Assembly (NCBI GenBank): GCA_947453725.1
Contig: CANGHH010000025.1
Span: 1-48,316 of the forward strand
Direction: 5' to 3'
Source: Betaproteobacteria bacterium
GTDB lineage: Bacteria > Pseudomonadota > Gammaproteobacteria > Burkholderiales > Burkholderiaceae_C
Length of the DNA stretch: 48,316 nucleotides
The translations under genes and the position numbers were made by a program. The notes below the pieces were generated by a model. The model made no database searches, was not told the origin of the DNA, and saw only the letters and a list, made by a program, of their open reading frames with translations. Every line of letters begins with the position of its first letter. Position 1 is the stretch's first letter. This document shows, piece after piece, positions 17,005-25,094 of the stretch.

Positions 17005-17420
17005 GCCGGGTTCTCCGTCTTGGCGGCCGCTGCGGAAGCAGCAGACGCCGCAGTAGCCGGCGCGCTCAAGCGCTTCAGCAACTGGTTCATGTAGGGCGCC
17101 GATTCCGGAAAGGCGGCCTTCTCGCCTTCCCACAGGCGCCGCGCGTCGCCGGGGCTGCCGGCCGACAGCTTCAGCAGGCCCAGGTGCGCACGGAAGCCGG
17201 GGGGCAGCGCAGCATTCGCGCCACGGGCCTTCTCGGCGTGCGCTTCCAGCGCCGCGATCTGCGCTTCCGGACTGGCCGCTTCACGCAGCAGCGTGTCGTA
17301 TTGCTGGCGCGGGAAGGCTTCCCACAGGTACATCGGCCCTGGGCCCTTCTGCGCGCAGGCCGCCAGCAGCAGCAGGCCGACGGCCGCCAAGGCGCGCCGC
17401 GCCGCCGTCCGGGTACTCAT
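17001..17420 (-). CDS. DUF4810-family lipoprotein
   Basis: The 139-residue protein has a signal peptide with lipobox LLAAC (C22), then the DUF4810 core: GPGPMYLWEAFPRQQYDTLL and a helical, TPR-like part (IAALEAHAEKARGANAALPP, AHLGLLKLSAGSPGDARRLW, FPESAPYMNQLLKRL), ending in an alanine-rich tail. Proteins of this family occur almost always between a CsgG-like and a GNA1162-like gene, as here. The function is unknown; a periplasmic part of a three-lipoprotein complex is the likeliest reading. It overlaps both neighbours by ATGA, so the three genes are translationally coupled. Confidence 0.87.
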   Translation of the reverse strand: MSTRTAARRALAAVGLLLLAACAQKGPGPMYLWEAFPRQQYDTLLREAASPEAQIAALEAHAEKARGANAALPPGFRAHLGLLKLSAGSPGDARRLWEGEKAAFPESAPYMNQLLKRLSAPATAASAASAAAAKTENPA

Positions 17421-18094
17421 GGGCCGGCCTCGCGGCCCCACTGGCCCGCGTCCTTGCCCGCCACCAGGTTGTTGACGGCTTCGCGCAGGGCCAGGTCGAG
17501 CACCTTGCCGTTCAGCGTGGCGTCGTAGCTGGCGGTGCCACCGAAGCCCAGGACCTCGCGGTTCGACAGTTCGTACTCGCCCGCGCCGCGCGCCGAGAAC
17601 ACCACTTCCGAGGTCACGATGTTGACCACATTCAGCGTGATCTTGGCGTAGGCGACCTGGGTCTTGCCGCGCCCCAGCAGGCCGAACAGTTGCTGGTCGC
17701 CGACTTCCTTGCGGCCGAATTCCGAGATGTCGCCGGTGATCACGAATGCCGCGCCGCGCGTCGCCTGGGTGGCACCCGCCAACCGGGCTTCCTGGCGGGC
17801 TTCGGCCATGTTGTCGCGATCCAGCACCGCGAAGCGCTGCGACTGCTGCAGGTGCGCGATCAGCGTCGTCTTGGCCTGGCTGCCCAGGCGGTCGACGCCG
17901 TCGGAAAACACGCCGCGCATGAAACTGGACCGGTTGTCGAACTTGCCGACCGACAGCGGCACCTTCACGCCGACGTAGGGCGCAGCAGCGGCCTGGACCT
18001 TCTCGACCTGCAGGCTGCGTGAACTTTCGGTGGCGCAACCGGCGAGCGCCAGCAAGGCGCAGAAGCCGAGCGCGGTCGGGTGACATGAGGACAT
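17417..18094 (-). CDS. CsgG-family lipoprotein
   Basis: The 225-residue product is a lipoprotein (lipobox LAGC, C20) with a CsgG/HfaB-like domain: VPLSVGKFDNRSSFMRGVF, LGSQAKTTLIAHLQQSQRFA, VLDRDNMAEARQEARLAG and AAFVITGDISEFGRK. CsgG forms the curli secretion pore, but the beta-barrel segments specific to true CsgG are not obvious, and curli genes are absent, so this is more likely an outer-membrane lipoprotein that assembles with the next two gene products. The ATG at 18094 is followed by the signal peptide; the longer open frame reaches 18649 through the neighbouring gene and is not real. Confidence 0.87.
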   Translation of the reverse strand: MSSCHPTALGFCALLALAGCATESSRSLQVEKVQAAAAPYVGVKVPLSVGKFDNRSSFMRGVFSDGVDRLGSQAKTTLIAHLQQSQRFAVLDRDNMAEARQEARLAGATQATRGAAFVITGDISEFGRKEVGDQQLFGLLGRGKTQVAYAKITLNVVNIVTSEVVFSARGAGEYELSNREVLGFGGTASYDATLNGKVLDLALREAVNNLVAGKDAGQWGREAGP

Positions 18095-18122
18095 GGCGAA
18101 CTCCTGGAGCGGGGGCCTCGGT

Positions 18123-18155
18123 TGTACCGCCGTTTCACCAACGGCCCGCAGTACA
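18123..18155. repeat. Nested inverted repeat upstream of the CsgG operon
   Basis: Outer arms TGTAC (18123-18127) and GTACA (18151-18155) enclose inner arms CCGTT (18130-18134) and AACGG (18140-18144) around a TCACC centre. It lies 29-61 bases before the CsgG-like ATG, where an operator or promoter element would be expected. The spacing on the two sides is unequal (2 and 6 bases), which weakens a hairpin reading. Confidence 0.45.
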
Positions 18156-18248
18156 AAATCAGGCGTCCAGCACCAGCCAGCCGTTCGCCACCGCCATGAC
18201 CCTGAACCATCACCGTGCCGCCTGCGAACGTCGCAGGCCGGGCGGCAG

Positions 18249-18274
18249 CAGCGCCGCAGCCGGCTGCGGCGCTG
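18249..18274. repeat. 26-bp perfect palindrome between divergent genes
   Basis: The left half CAGCGCCGCAGCC (18249-18261) is followed without spacer by its exact reverse complement (18262-18274). It lies in the 226-base gap between the CsgG operon (minus) and the DMT exporter (plus), and ends 46 bases before the exporter start. A stop codon in frame at 18273-18275 shows it is not part of that reading frame. It may be a regulator site or a strong hairpin in the leader. Confidence 0.9.
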
Positions 18275-18320
18275 AGCTGCGGCCGGCAGGGCTGATCCGG
18301 CCCTGGCCCGAGGCGCCGTT

Positions 18321-19232
18321 TTGAGCGCAGCACTGCCCGGCCAGCGCCTGTCGGCCACCGCCTTCGCCACGCTGCTGCTGATCGCGCTGCTGATGGGCGC
18401 CAACCATGTCGCCGCGCGGCTGGCCTTCAACCACGGCGTCGACGTGGCCACCGCGGTCACCTTGCGCAGCAGCGTGACGGCGCTGGTCGTCGGGCTGATC
18501 GTCTGGGCGCAGCGGGTGCCGCTGCGCCTCACCGCGCGCCACCGCCAGGCGCTGCCGGCGATCGGCTTGCTGATCGGCGTGCAGAGCCTGTGCCTGTACT
18601 CGGCGGTGGCGCGCCTGCCGGTGGCGCTGGCGCTGCTGGCCTTCAACACCTACCCGCTGTGGACGGCGCTGTGGGCGCGGCTGGCCTACGGCCACCGGCC
18701 CGAGGCCCGCGTGCTGCGCGCGATGCCGGTGATGCTGCTGGGCCTGGCGCTGGCGCTGGACGTCTTCGGCGCGGCATCGGGCCTCGGCGCCGCCGGCCAG
18801 TGGGGGCGCATCGGCGTGGGCGTGGCCTTCGCACTCGCGGCCGCCGCCACCTTCGGACTGGCGCTGGTGCTGACCCAGCACGAGGCCGGCGACCTCGACG
18901 GCCGCGTGCGCACCGTCAGCACGATGGCCCTGGTCGCCGTGATGGCGCTGGTCGGCGTGGCCAGCCAGGGCGGCCTGCACTGGCCGCAGGCGGCAGCCGG
19001 CTGGTGGGGCCTGGCCGGCCTGACGCTGCTCTACGGCACCGGCTTCACCATCATGTTCACCGTACTGCCCAAGCTGGGCGTGGTCGGCAATTCGGCGATC
19101 ATGAACGTCGAGCCGATCTTCGCGCTGGTCCTGGCCTGGGCCCTGCTGGGCCAGCGCATCGCCGCGATGCAGGTGGCCGGCGGCCTGCTCGTCGTGGCCA
19201 CCGTGATGGCGCTGGGCCTGCGCCGCGGCTGA
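18321..19232 (+). CDS. DMT-superfamily (EamA) transporter
   Basis: The 303-residue protein has ten predicted helices in two EamA repeats, starting with LLLIALLMGANHVAARLAF and ending with the typical FALVLAWALLGQRIAAMQVAGG segment. The substrate is not readable. The start is unusual: the frame opens only at 18276, and within it the only plausible codons are CTG 18303 and TTG 18321; TTG leaves ten residues before helix 1 and is preferred. Upstream lies the 26-bp palindrome. It is convergent with the KAS III gene, 11 bases apart, and unrelated in sequence detail to the other two DMT proteins of the window. Confidence 0.86.
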   Translation: MSAALPGQRLSATAFATLLLIALLMGANHVAARLAFNHGVDVATAVTLRSSVTALVVGLIVWAQRVPLRLTARHRQALPAIGLLIGVQSLCLYSAVARLPVALALLAFNTYPLWTALWARLAYGHRPEARVLRAMPVMLLGLALALDVFGAASGLGAAGQWGRIGVGVAFALAAAATFGLALVLTQHEAGDLDGRVRTVSTMALVAVMALVGVASQGGLHWPQAAAGWWGLAGLTLLYGTGFTIMFTVLPKLGVVGNSAIMNVEPIFALVLAWALLGQRIAAMQVAGGLLVVATVMALGLRRG

Positions 19233-19243
19233 AGCCGGGGGCG

Positions 19244-20365
19244 CTACAGCCGCTCGACGATCACGCTGCCGATCGAATAACCGGCGCCGAATGAGCAGAT
19301 CACCCCCAGGTCGCCCGGCTGCAGGTCGGCGTGGTGCTGGTGGAAGGCGATGATCGAGCCGGCGCTGGCCGTGTTGGCGTACTCGCCCAGGATGATCGGC
19401 GCGATGTCGTCGCCGACCTCCTGCCCGATCAACTTGCGCAGCACCAGCTGGTTCATGCCCAGGTTGGCCTGGTGCAGCCAGTAGCGCCGCACGTCAGCGG
19501 GCTGCAGGCCCAGCGCGCCCAGGTGCGATTCGATGTGCGCGGCGGCCATCGGCACCACTTCCTTGAAGACCTTGCGGCCTTCCTGCCTGAAGGTCTTGTC
19601 GCGGGCGTCGGGGTCGGTGTCTTCGCAGCGGTTGAGGAAACCGGCGTTGTTGCGGATGTTGTTGCTGTACTGGGTGAGCAGCCGGCTGCCGCGGATGCGC
19701 CAGCGGTCGGCGCTGGTGGCCGTTTCTTCGGCCTCGACGATGAGCGCGGTGCAGACGTCGCCGAAGATGAAATGGCAGTCGCGGTCACGCCATTCCAGGT
19801 GCGCCGAGGTGATCTCGGGGTTGACCACCAGCACGCAGCGGGCCGAACCCGAGCGCACCGCGTTGGCCGCCTGCTCGATGGCGAAGGTGGCTGAACTACA
19901 GGCCACGTTCATGTCGAAGCCATAGCCGCCGGCGCCGAGGGCGGCCTGGATTTCGCAGGCCATCGCCGGGTAGGCGCGCTGCATGTTGGCCGCGGCACAC
20001 AGCACCGCGTCGATGTCGGCGCCGGTCTTGCCGGCAGCGGCCATCGCCTGCTGCGCCGCGCCGACCGCGATCTCGGCCATCAGGCTGAGTTCGCTGTCGG
20101 GCCGCGGCGCGAAGCGCGGCTTCATGCGGGTCGGGTCGAGCACGCCGGTCTTGTCGATGACATGACGCTGGCGGATGCCCGAGGCCTTCTCGATGAACTC
20201 GACACTGCTGTGGACCAGCGCCTGGCGTTCGCCGGCGGCGATGGCCGCGGCGTGCTCGGTGTTCTGCAGGTCGGCGTAGGCGTTGTAGGCCTGCACCAAC
20301 TCGGCGTTGCTGATGGTGTGGGGCGGCCGGTACAGCCCGGTGCCGACGATGACGACGTTCTTCAT
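19244..20365 (-). CDS. Beta-ketoacyl-ACP synthase III family protein
   Basis: KAS III enzymes condense an acyl-CoA with malonyl-ACP. The 373-residue product has the Cys-His-Asn triad: C156 in NVACSSATFAIEQAAN, H in WLHQANLGMNQ and N in EYANTASAGS, with the C-terminal GAGYSIGSVIVE loop. It is about 50 residues longer than housekeeping FabH (about 320), with extra sequence near ADLQNTEHAAAIAAGE and around RCEDTDPDARDKTFRQEG. It stands alone, away from fab genes, so it is a secondary KAS III, maybe for medium-chain or scavenged acyl-CoA (inference). The ATG at 20365 gives MKNVVIVGTGLY. Confidence 0.9.
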   Translation of the reverse strand: MKNVVIVGTGLYRPPHTISNAELVQAYNAYADLQNTEHAAAIAAGERQALVHSSVEFIEKASGIRQRHVIDKTGVLDPTRMKPRFAPRPDSELSLMAEIAVGAAQQAMAAAGKTGADIDAVLCAAANMQRAYPAMACEIQAALGAGGYGFDMNVACSSATFAIEQAANAVRSGSARCVLVVNPEITSAHLEWRDRDCHFIFGDVCTALIVEAEETATSADRWRIRGSRLLTQYSNNIRNNAGFLNRCEDTDPDARDKTFRQEGRKVFKEVVPMAAAHIESHLGALGLQPADVRRYWLHQANLGMNQLVLRKLIGQEVGDDIAPIILGEYANTASAGSIIAFHQHHADLQPGDLGVICSFGAGYSIGSVIVERL

Positions 20366-20456
20366 GGGGCGCGAGTCTAGGCCGCCGCCACGGCACCGGC
20401 ATCGGCCGCAACCCGACCGTGGCCGCCCTGTCACGCCAGCAGGCTACATTGGGCCC

Positions 20457-21809
20457 ATGTCGAACACCGACGTCCGTGGCAACCCCAGCGGCTGCAACGC
20501 CAGCGCCGCGCAGGCAGCGGCCGAGCAGGCGCTATGGCGGATGATGTCTTTCTACGACGCGCCGCTGGCCGACCTCGACGCCGCCATCGCCGAAGCACCG
20601 GGCTGGGCCCTGCCGCATGTGATGAAGGCCGGCTTCCTGCTCGGCCTGACCGAGCCGGTGCTGCTGCCCGCGGCAGCCGGCCACCTGAACGACGCCCGCG
20701 CTCGGGCAGCCGATGCGCCACCGCGCGAACGCGCCCACCTGGAAGCCGTGCAGTTGCTGCTCGAAGGCCGCTGGCACCAGGCCTGCCGCGTCTGGGACGA
20801 ACTGCTGCTCGAGCACCCGCGTGACGCGCTGGCGCTGCAATGGGCGCAACTGTGGGACTTCCACCGCGGCGACGCGGCCAGCCTGCGCCTGCGACCGGCG
20901 CGCGCCCTGCCCGAATGGGACGAGGCCGACCCGCTCTACCCGCACGTGCTGGCGCTGCACGCCTTCGGCCTGGAGGAATGCAACCTCTACCCGCAGGCCG
21001 AAGAGGCCGGCCGCCGCGCACTGGCGTTGCAGCCGCGCGCGCCCTGGGCGGTGCACGCGGTGGCGCATGGGATGGAGATGCAGGGCCGCATCGAGGAAGG
21101 CTCGAGCTGGCTGCGCCAGCACCAGGCCGCCTGGTCCGAAGGCAATGGCTTGGGCACCCACCTGTGGTGGCACAAGAGCCTGTTCCGCCTGGAGGCGCTG
21201 GACACCGCCGGCGTGCTGCGCCTGGTCGACGCCCACCTCAGCGGCCCCGCGCTGCAGCTCACGCTGCACCGCGTGGACGCTGCCGCGATGCTGTGGCGGC
21301 TGCACCTGCTGGGCCACGACATGTCGGCCCACGGTGCGGCACTGTGGGCCGGCTGGAACCCGACCGAGGAGCACGCCGGCCACTGCGCCTTCAACGACGT
21401 GCACGCGGTGATGGCGCAGCTGGTCGCGGGCGACCTGCACGGCGCCGAAGCCTGGCTGGCGCGCTGTGCCGAACGCGCGCTGGGCGCCGAAGACGCCCGC
21501 CGCGCCAACCATGGGGCGGCGCGCGAAGTGGGCCTGCCGCTGATGCGCGGCCTGCTGGCGTGGGCGCGCGGCAACCCCGACCAGGCGGTCGACCTGATCT
21601 ACCCGGTGCGCAGCGTGGCCCAGCAATTCGGTGGCAGCCAAGCCCAGCGCGACCTGATCGACCAGACCCTGCTGGCAGCCGCCGCGCAAGGCAGCCACCG
21701 CGCCGTCGGCCGCGCGCTGCTCAATGAACGCTGCCTGGCCAAGCCACTGACGCCGTTGACGCGGCACTGGCAGGAGAAGCTGGCGGCCCCCCGCGTAGCG
21801 CGGGCTTGA
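20457..21809 (+). CDS. TTC38-like tetratricopeptide repeat protein
   Basis: The 450-residue protein is all-helical with TPR-like repeats and resembles the TTC38 family: WAVHAVAHGMEMQGRIEEG, a tryptophan/histidine-rich stretch THLWWHKSLFRLEALDT near 235, and HCAFNDVHAVMA. Bacterial members are cytoplasmic and of unknown role. No signal peptide is present. A TACATT hexamer (20445-20450) ends six bases before the ATG, and no ribosome site is seen, so the message may start at the ATG. It lies 89 bases before the photolyase cluster on the same strand and could belong to the same transcript. Confidence 0.85.
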   Translation: MSNTDVRGNPSGCNASAAQAAAEQALWRMMSFYDAPLADLDAAIAEAPGWALPHVMKAGFLLGLTEPVLLPAAAGHLNDARARAADAPPRERAHLEAVQLLLEGRWHQACRVWDELLLEHPRDALALQWAQLWDFHRGDAASLRLRPARALPEWDEADPLYPHVLALHAFGLEECNLYPQAEEAGRRALALQPRAPWAVHAVAHGMEMQGRIEEGSSWLRQHQAAWSEGNGLGTHLWWHKSLFRLEALDTAGVLRLVDAHLSGPALQLTLHRVDAAAMLWRLHLLGHDMSAHGAALWAGWNPTEEHAGHCAFNDVHAVMAQLVAGDLHGAEAWLARCAERALGAEDARRANHGAAREVGLPLMRGLLAWARGNPDQAVDLIYPVRSVAQQFGGSQAQRDLIDQTLLAAAAQGSHRAVGRALLNERCLAKPLTPLTRHWQEKLAAPRVARA

Positions 21810-21898
21810 ATGCCACAGCCCTGGGCCCAGGCTGGCCGCAGGACAACCGGCACAACCCCAGGCCGGCAAGGCGGCAGCGGGCTGCCGAGAATGCGGCC

Positions 21899-23392
21899 AT
21901 GACCGCCACCCTCGTCTGGTTCAAGCGCGACCTGCGCCTGCACGACCACGCCCCGCTGGCCGCTGCATCCTTGCTGGCGGGCTGTGACGCCGCGGCCGCG
22001 CTGTTCGTCATCGAACCCGATTGGCTGGCCAGCCCGGCATTCAGCCCCAGCCACCTGACGCACACGCTGGCCTGCCTGGCCGAACTGCGTGCCGACCTGG
22101 CCGCGCGCGGCCTGCCGCTGCTGGTGCGGGTGGGCGAGGTGCCCGCCGTCTTCGACACCTTGCGCCACGACTTCGCCTTCACCGCCCTGCACAGCCACGA
22201 AGAAACCGGCAGCGGCTGGACCTGCGCGCGCGACATCGCCGTGGCGCGCTGGTGCCGGGCGAACGGCGTGGCTTGGCGCGAACACGCGCAGACCGGCGTG
22301 GTGCGGCGGCTGCGCACGCGGCAAGGCTGGGCCGGCCGCTGGGCGCAGCGCATGAACGCCGCCGGAGCGGCCACGCCCGCCGGCTTTCGCGGCGCACCGC
22401 TCGACCTGGCCGACCTGCCCACGCTGCGCACGCTGGGCGTGGCCGCCCCCACGCAAACGATGCCACCGGCCGGTGAAGCCGCCGCCTGGGCCACGCTGCA
22501 CAGCTTTCTGGCCGGGCGAGGACGCGACTATCGGCGCGCGCTGTCCAGCCCGCTGACGGCCGAGGCCGGCTGCAGCCGCCTCAGCGCCCACCTGGCCTTC
22601 GGCAGCATCAGCCTGCGCAGCGTGCACCAGGCCACCGAAGCGGCCCTCGCCGCCACGCCCGACCGCGCCCTGGCCTACGCCTTGCGCGGCTTCGCGGGGC
22701 GGCTGCGCTGGCACTGCCATTTCATGCAGAAACTGGAAGACGAGCCGGCCATCGAGCGGCGCAACTTCGCCCGCGTCTACGACGGTCTGCGACCCGGCGA
22801 CGGGCTGCCGCTCGGTGATGCCGACCACGCTAGGCTGGCCGCCTGGTGCGCTGGCCGCACCGGCTACCCGATGGTCGACGCCTGCATGCGCAGCCTGAAC
22901 GCCACCGGCTGGCTGAACTTCCGCATGCGCGCCATGCTGGTCAGCTTCGCGGCCAACCACCTGTGGCTGCACTGGCGCGAACCGGGGCTCCACCTGGCAC
23001 GCCAGTTTCTCGACTTCGAACCCGGCATCCACTGGGCGCAGATGCAGATGCAAAGCGGCACCACCGGCATCAACACGCTGCGCATCTACTCACCGGCCAA
23101 GCAGCAGCGCGACCACGATCCGCAAGGCGACTTTGTGCGCCGCTGGGTGCCGGAATGCGGCACCGACGCCTACCCGCCGCCCATCGTCGACGGGAAGACC
23201 GCGCTGGCCCACGCCAAGGCCCAGCTCTACGGCCTGCGCGCCACGCCACAGGCGCGTGCCGAGGCCGACGCCGTGCAGCAGCAGCACGGCTCGCGCAAGA
23301 GCGGCCTGCCGCCTGCGGGCGCCAAGGCCGGCGCCAAGCGCAAGGCCGCGCCACGCGCCACCCCACCCAGCCCGCAGGGCGAACTGTTCTGA
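21899..23392 (+). CDS. Photolyase/cryptochrome family flavoprotein
   Basis: The 497-residue protein has the N-terminal alpha/beta antenna domain (TATLVWFKRDLRLHDHAPL) and a C-terminal FAD domain (about 200-450; GRTGYPMVDACMRSLNATG). It should use blue light for pyrimidine dimer repair or signalling. The FAD pocket differs from E. coli photolyase: where that enzyme has D-G-D-x-A-x-N, this one has LDFEPGIHWAQMQMQSG (about 371-387), followed by GINTLRIYSPAKQ. This identifies a distinct bacterial subgroup. The tail from about 440 is basic and probably disordered. ATG 21899 starts the conserved region; the stop overlaps the DUF2256 start by one base. Confidence 0.9.
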   Translation: MTATLVWFKRDLRLHDHAPLAAASLLAGCDAAAALFVIEPDWLASPAFSPSHLTHTLACLAELRADLAARGLPLLVRVGEVPAVFDTLRHDFAFTALHSHEETGSGWTCARDIAVARWCRANGVAWREHAQTGVVRRLRTRQGWAGRWAQRMNAAGAATPAGFRGAPLDLADLPTLRTLGVAAPTQTMPPAGEAAAWATLHSFLAGRGRDYRRALSSPLTAEAGCSRLSAHLAFGSISLRSVHQATEAALAATPDRALAYALRGFAGRLRWHCHFMQKLEDEPAIERRNFARVYDGLRPGDGLPLGDADHARLAAWCAGRTGYPMVDACMRSLNATGWLNFRMRAMLVSFAANHLWLHWREPGLHLARQFLDFEPGIHWAQMQMQSGTTGINTLRIYSPAKQQRDHDPQGDFVRRWVPECGTDAYPPPIVDGKTALAHAKAQLYGLRATPQARAEADAVQQQHGSRKSGLPPAGAKAGAKRKAAPRATPPSPQGELF

Positions 23393-23559
23393 TGCCGTCG
23401 TCCTTCAAAGGCAACAAGAGCAGCCTGCCCAGCAAGCCCTGCGTGGCCTGCGGCCGGCCGATGAGCTGGCGCAAGGCCTGGGCCAAGAACTGGGCCGAGG
23501 TGCGCTATTGCTCCGACGCCTGCCGCAAACACAAACCCCCACAGAAGCCGCCAGCTTGA
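23392..23559 (+). CDS. DUF2256 zinc-ribbon protein
   Basis: This 55-residue protein has four cysteines in two pairs (PCVACG at 17-20; YCSDAC at 40-44) and the conserved WRKAWAKNW stretch, the pattern of DUF2256, probably a small zinc ribbon. The family often occurs beside photolyase or cryptochrome genes, and its role is unknown. Its ATG shares one base with the upstream photolyase stop, and its stop overlaps the next gene's TTG start (TTGA), so it is locked into the cluster by translation coupling. A chaperone or cofactor role for the flavoproteins is speculation. Confidence 0.88.
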   Translation: MPSSFKGNKSSLPSKPCVACGRPMSWRKAWAKNWAEVRYCSDACRKHKPPQKPPA

Positions 23560-25094
23560 AACCCGCGATCCGCCACCTCGTCCTCATCCTGGGCGACCAG
23601 CTCAACCGCGACGCCAGCGCCTGGGACGGCTTCGATTCGGCGCAAGACCGCGCGTGGATGTGCGAAGCCCGCGACGAATCGACGCACGTGGTGTCGGCCC
23701 AGCAGCGCATCGCCGTCTTCCTGAACGCGATGCGCCATTTCGCACAAGCCTTGCGCGAAGACGGCGTGCCGCTGGATTACCGTGAAATGGCAGCTGTCAC
23801 GCTGGCGCAAGCCCTGGTCGAAACGCTGGCAGCACTGAGGGTGCAGCGCATCGTTTTGACGCAGCCCGGCGAATGGCGGGTGCTGCAAGCCCTGCGCGCG
23901 GCGGCCGAAGGCGCCGGTGTGCCACTGGACGTGCGCGAAGACCGCCACTTCCTGTGCAGCGACGCCGAATTCGCGGCGCATGCGCGCGGCCGCAAGCAAT
24001 TGCGCATGGAGTATTTCTACCGCGAGATGCGCAAGCGCCATCGCGTCTTGATGGACGGCGAGCAGCCGGCCGGTGGGCAGTGGAATTACGACGCGGAGAA
24101 CCGCGCGGGCTTCGGCGCGAACGGCCCGGGTTTCGTGCCGCCGCCCACGCGCTTCGCGCCCGACGCCATCACGCTGGCAGTCATCGACCTCGTCAACCAG
24201 CAGTTCGCCGACCACCCCGGCAGCCTGCACGCTGATGGCTGGCCGGCCACGCGCGAACAGGCGCTGCAGGTGCTGGATGTCTTCATCCGCGAACGCCTGC
24301 CGCAATTCGGCCTCTGGCAAGACGCCATGTGGGAAGGGCAGCCCTGGCTCTACCACGCTCACATCTCGGTGGCGCTGAATCTGAAACTGCTGGCGCCGCG
24401 CGAAGTCATCGCCGCGGCCGAAGCCGAATACCGTGCCGGCCGCGTGCCGCTGGCCGGTGCCGAGGGTTTCATCCGCCAGATACTGGGTTGGCGCGAATAC
24501 GTGCGCGGCATTTACCGGCTGGGTATGCCCGACTACGCCCAGCGCAACGAACTGGGTGCCCACGAAGCGCTGCCCGGCTGGTACTGGACGGGCCAGGTGC
24601 CGATGCGCTGCCTGAGCGACGCCATCACCCAGACGCTCGAGCAGGGTTACGCGCACCACATCCAGCGGCTGATGGTCACCGGTCTGTATGCCTTGCTGCT
24701 GGGGGTGGAACCGCAGCAGGTGCACGCCTGGTACCTGGGCGTTTACGTGGATGCCGTGGAATGGGTGGAATTGCCCAACACCCTGGGCATGAGCCAGTAC
24801 GCCGACGGCGGGCAGATGGCCAGCAAGCCCTATGTGGCCACCGGCAAATACATCGAGCGCATGGGCAACCATTGCCGTGGTTGCCGTTTCAAACCCGCAC
24901 TGCGAACGGGCGCTCAGGCTTGCCCCTACACCACCCTGTATTGGGACTTCCTGATGCGCCACGAGGCGCGCTTTGCAAAGCACCCGCGCATGGCCCTTCA
25001 AGTGAAGAATCTGGCGCGTCTCGAACCCGCCGAACGCCCGGCCATCGTCAGCCGTGCCGCGGCCGTGCGCCGCGGCGATTGGGACGCGGCATGA
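23556..25094 (+). CDS. Iron-sulfur (6-4)-type photolyase (FeS-BCP/CryB group)
   Basis: The 512-residue protein belongs to the bacterial photolyase/cryptochrome group with a 4Fe-4S cluster, whose characterised member is Agrobacterium PhrB, a (6-4) photolyase. The cluster cysteines are C352, C440, C443 and C456; the spacings 88, 3 and 13 are the same as those of the PhrB cysteines (350, 438, 441, 454). The N terminus RHLVLILGDQLNRD, NYDAENR and PNTLGMSQYADGG are typical. The start is TTG at 23556, overlapping the DUF2256 stop as TTGA; no ATG is available before the conserved start. The stop overlaps the next ATG (ATGA). Confidence 0.92.
   Translation: MKPAIRHLVLILGDQLNRDASAWDGFDSAQDRAWMCEARDESTHVVSAQQRIAVFLNAMRHFAQALREDGVPLDYREMAAVTLAQALVETLAALRVQRIVLTQPGEWRVLQALRAAAEGAGVPLDVREDRHFLCSDAEFAAHARGRKQLRMEYFYREMRKRHRVLMDGEQPAGGQWNYDAENRAGFGANGPGFVPPPTRFAPDAITLAVIDLVNQQFADHPGSLHADGWPATREQALQVLDVFIRERLPQFGLWQDAMWEGQPWLYHAHISVALNLKLLAPREVIAAAEAEYRAGRVPLAGAEGFIRQILGWREYVRGIYRLGMPDYAQRNELGAHEALPGWYWTGQVPMRCLSDAITQTLEQGYAHHIQRLMVTGLYALLLGVEPQQVHAWYLGVYVDAVEWVELPNTLGMSQYADGGQMASKPYVATGKYIERMGNHCRGCRFKPALRTGAQACPYTTLYWDFLMRHEARFAKHPRMALQVKNLARLEPAERPAIVSRAAAVRRGDWDAA

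Noticed and set aside
17417..18094. True curli secretion channel CsgG
   Set aside because: No csgA, csgB, csgE or csgF genes are nearby, and the gene is fixed in the DUF4810/GNA1162 set.
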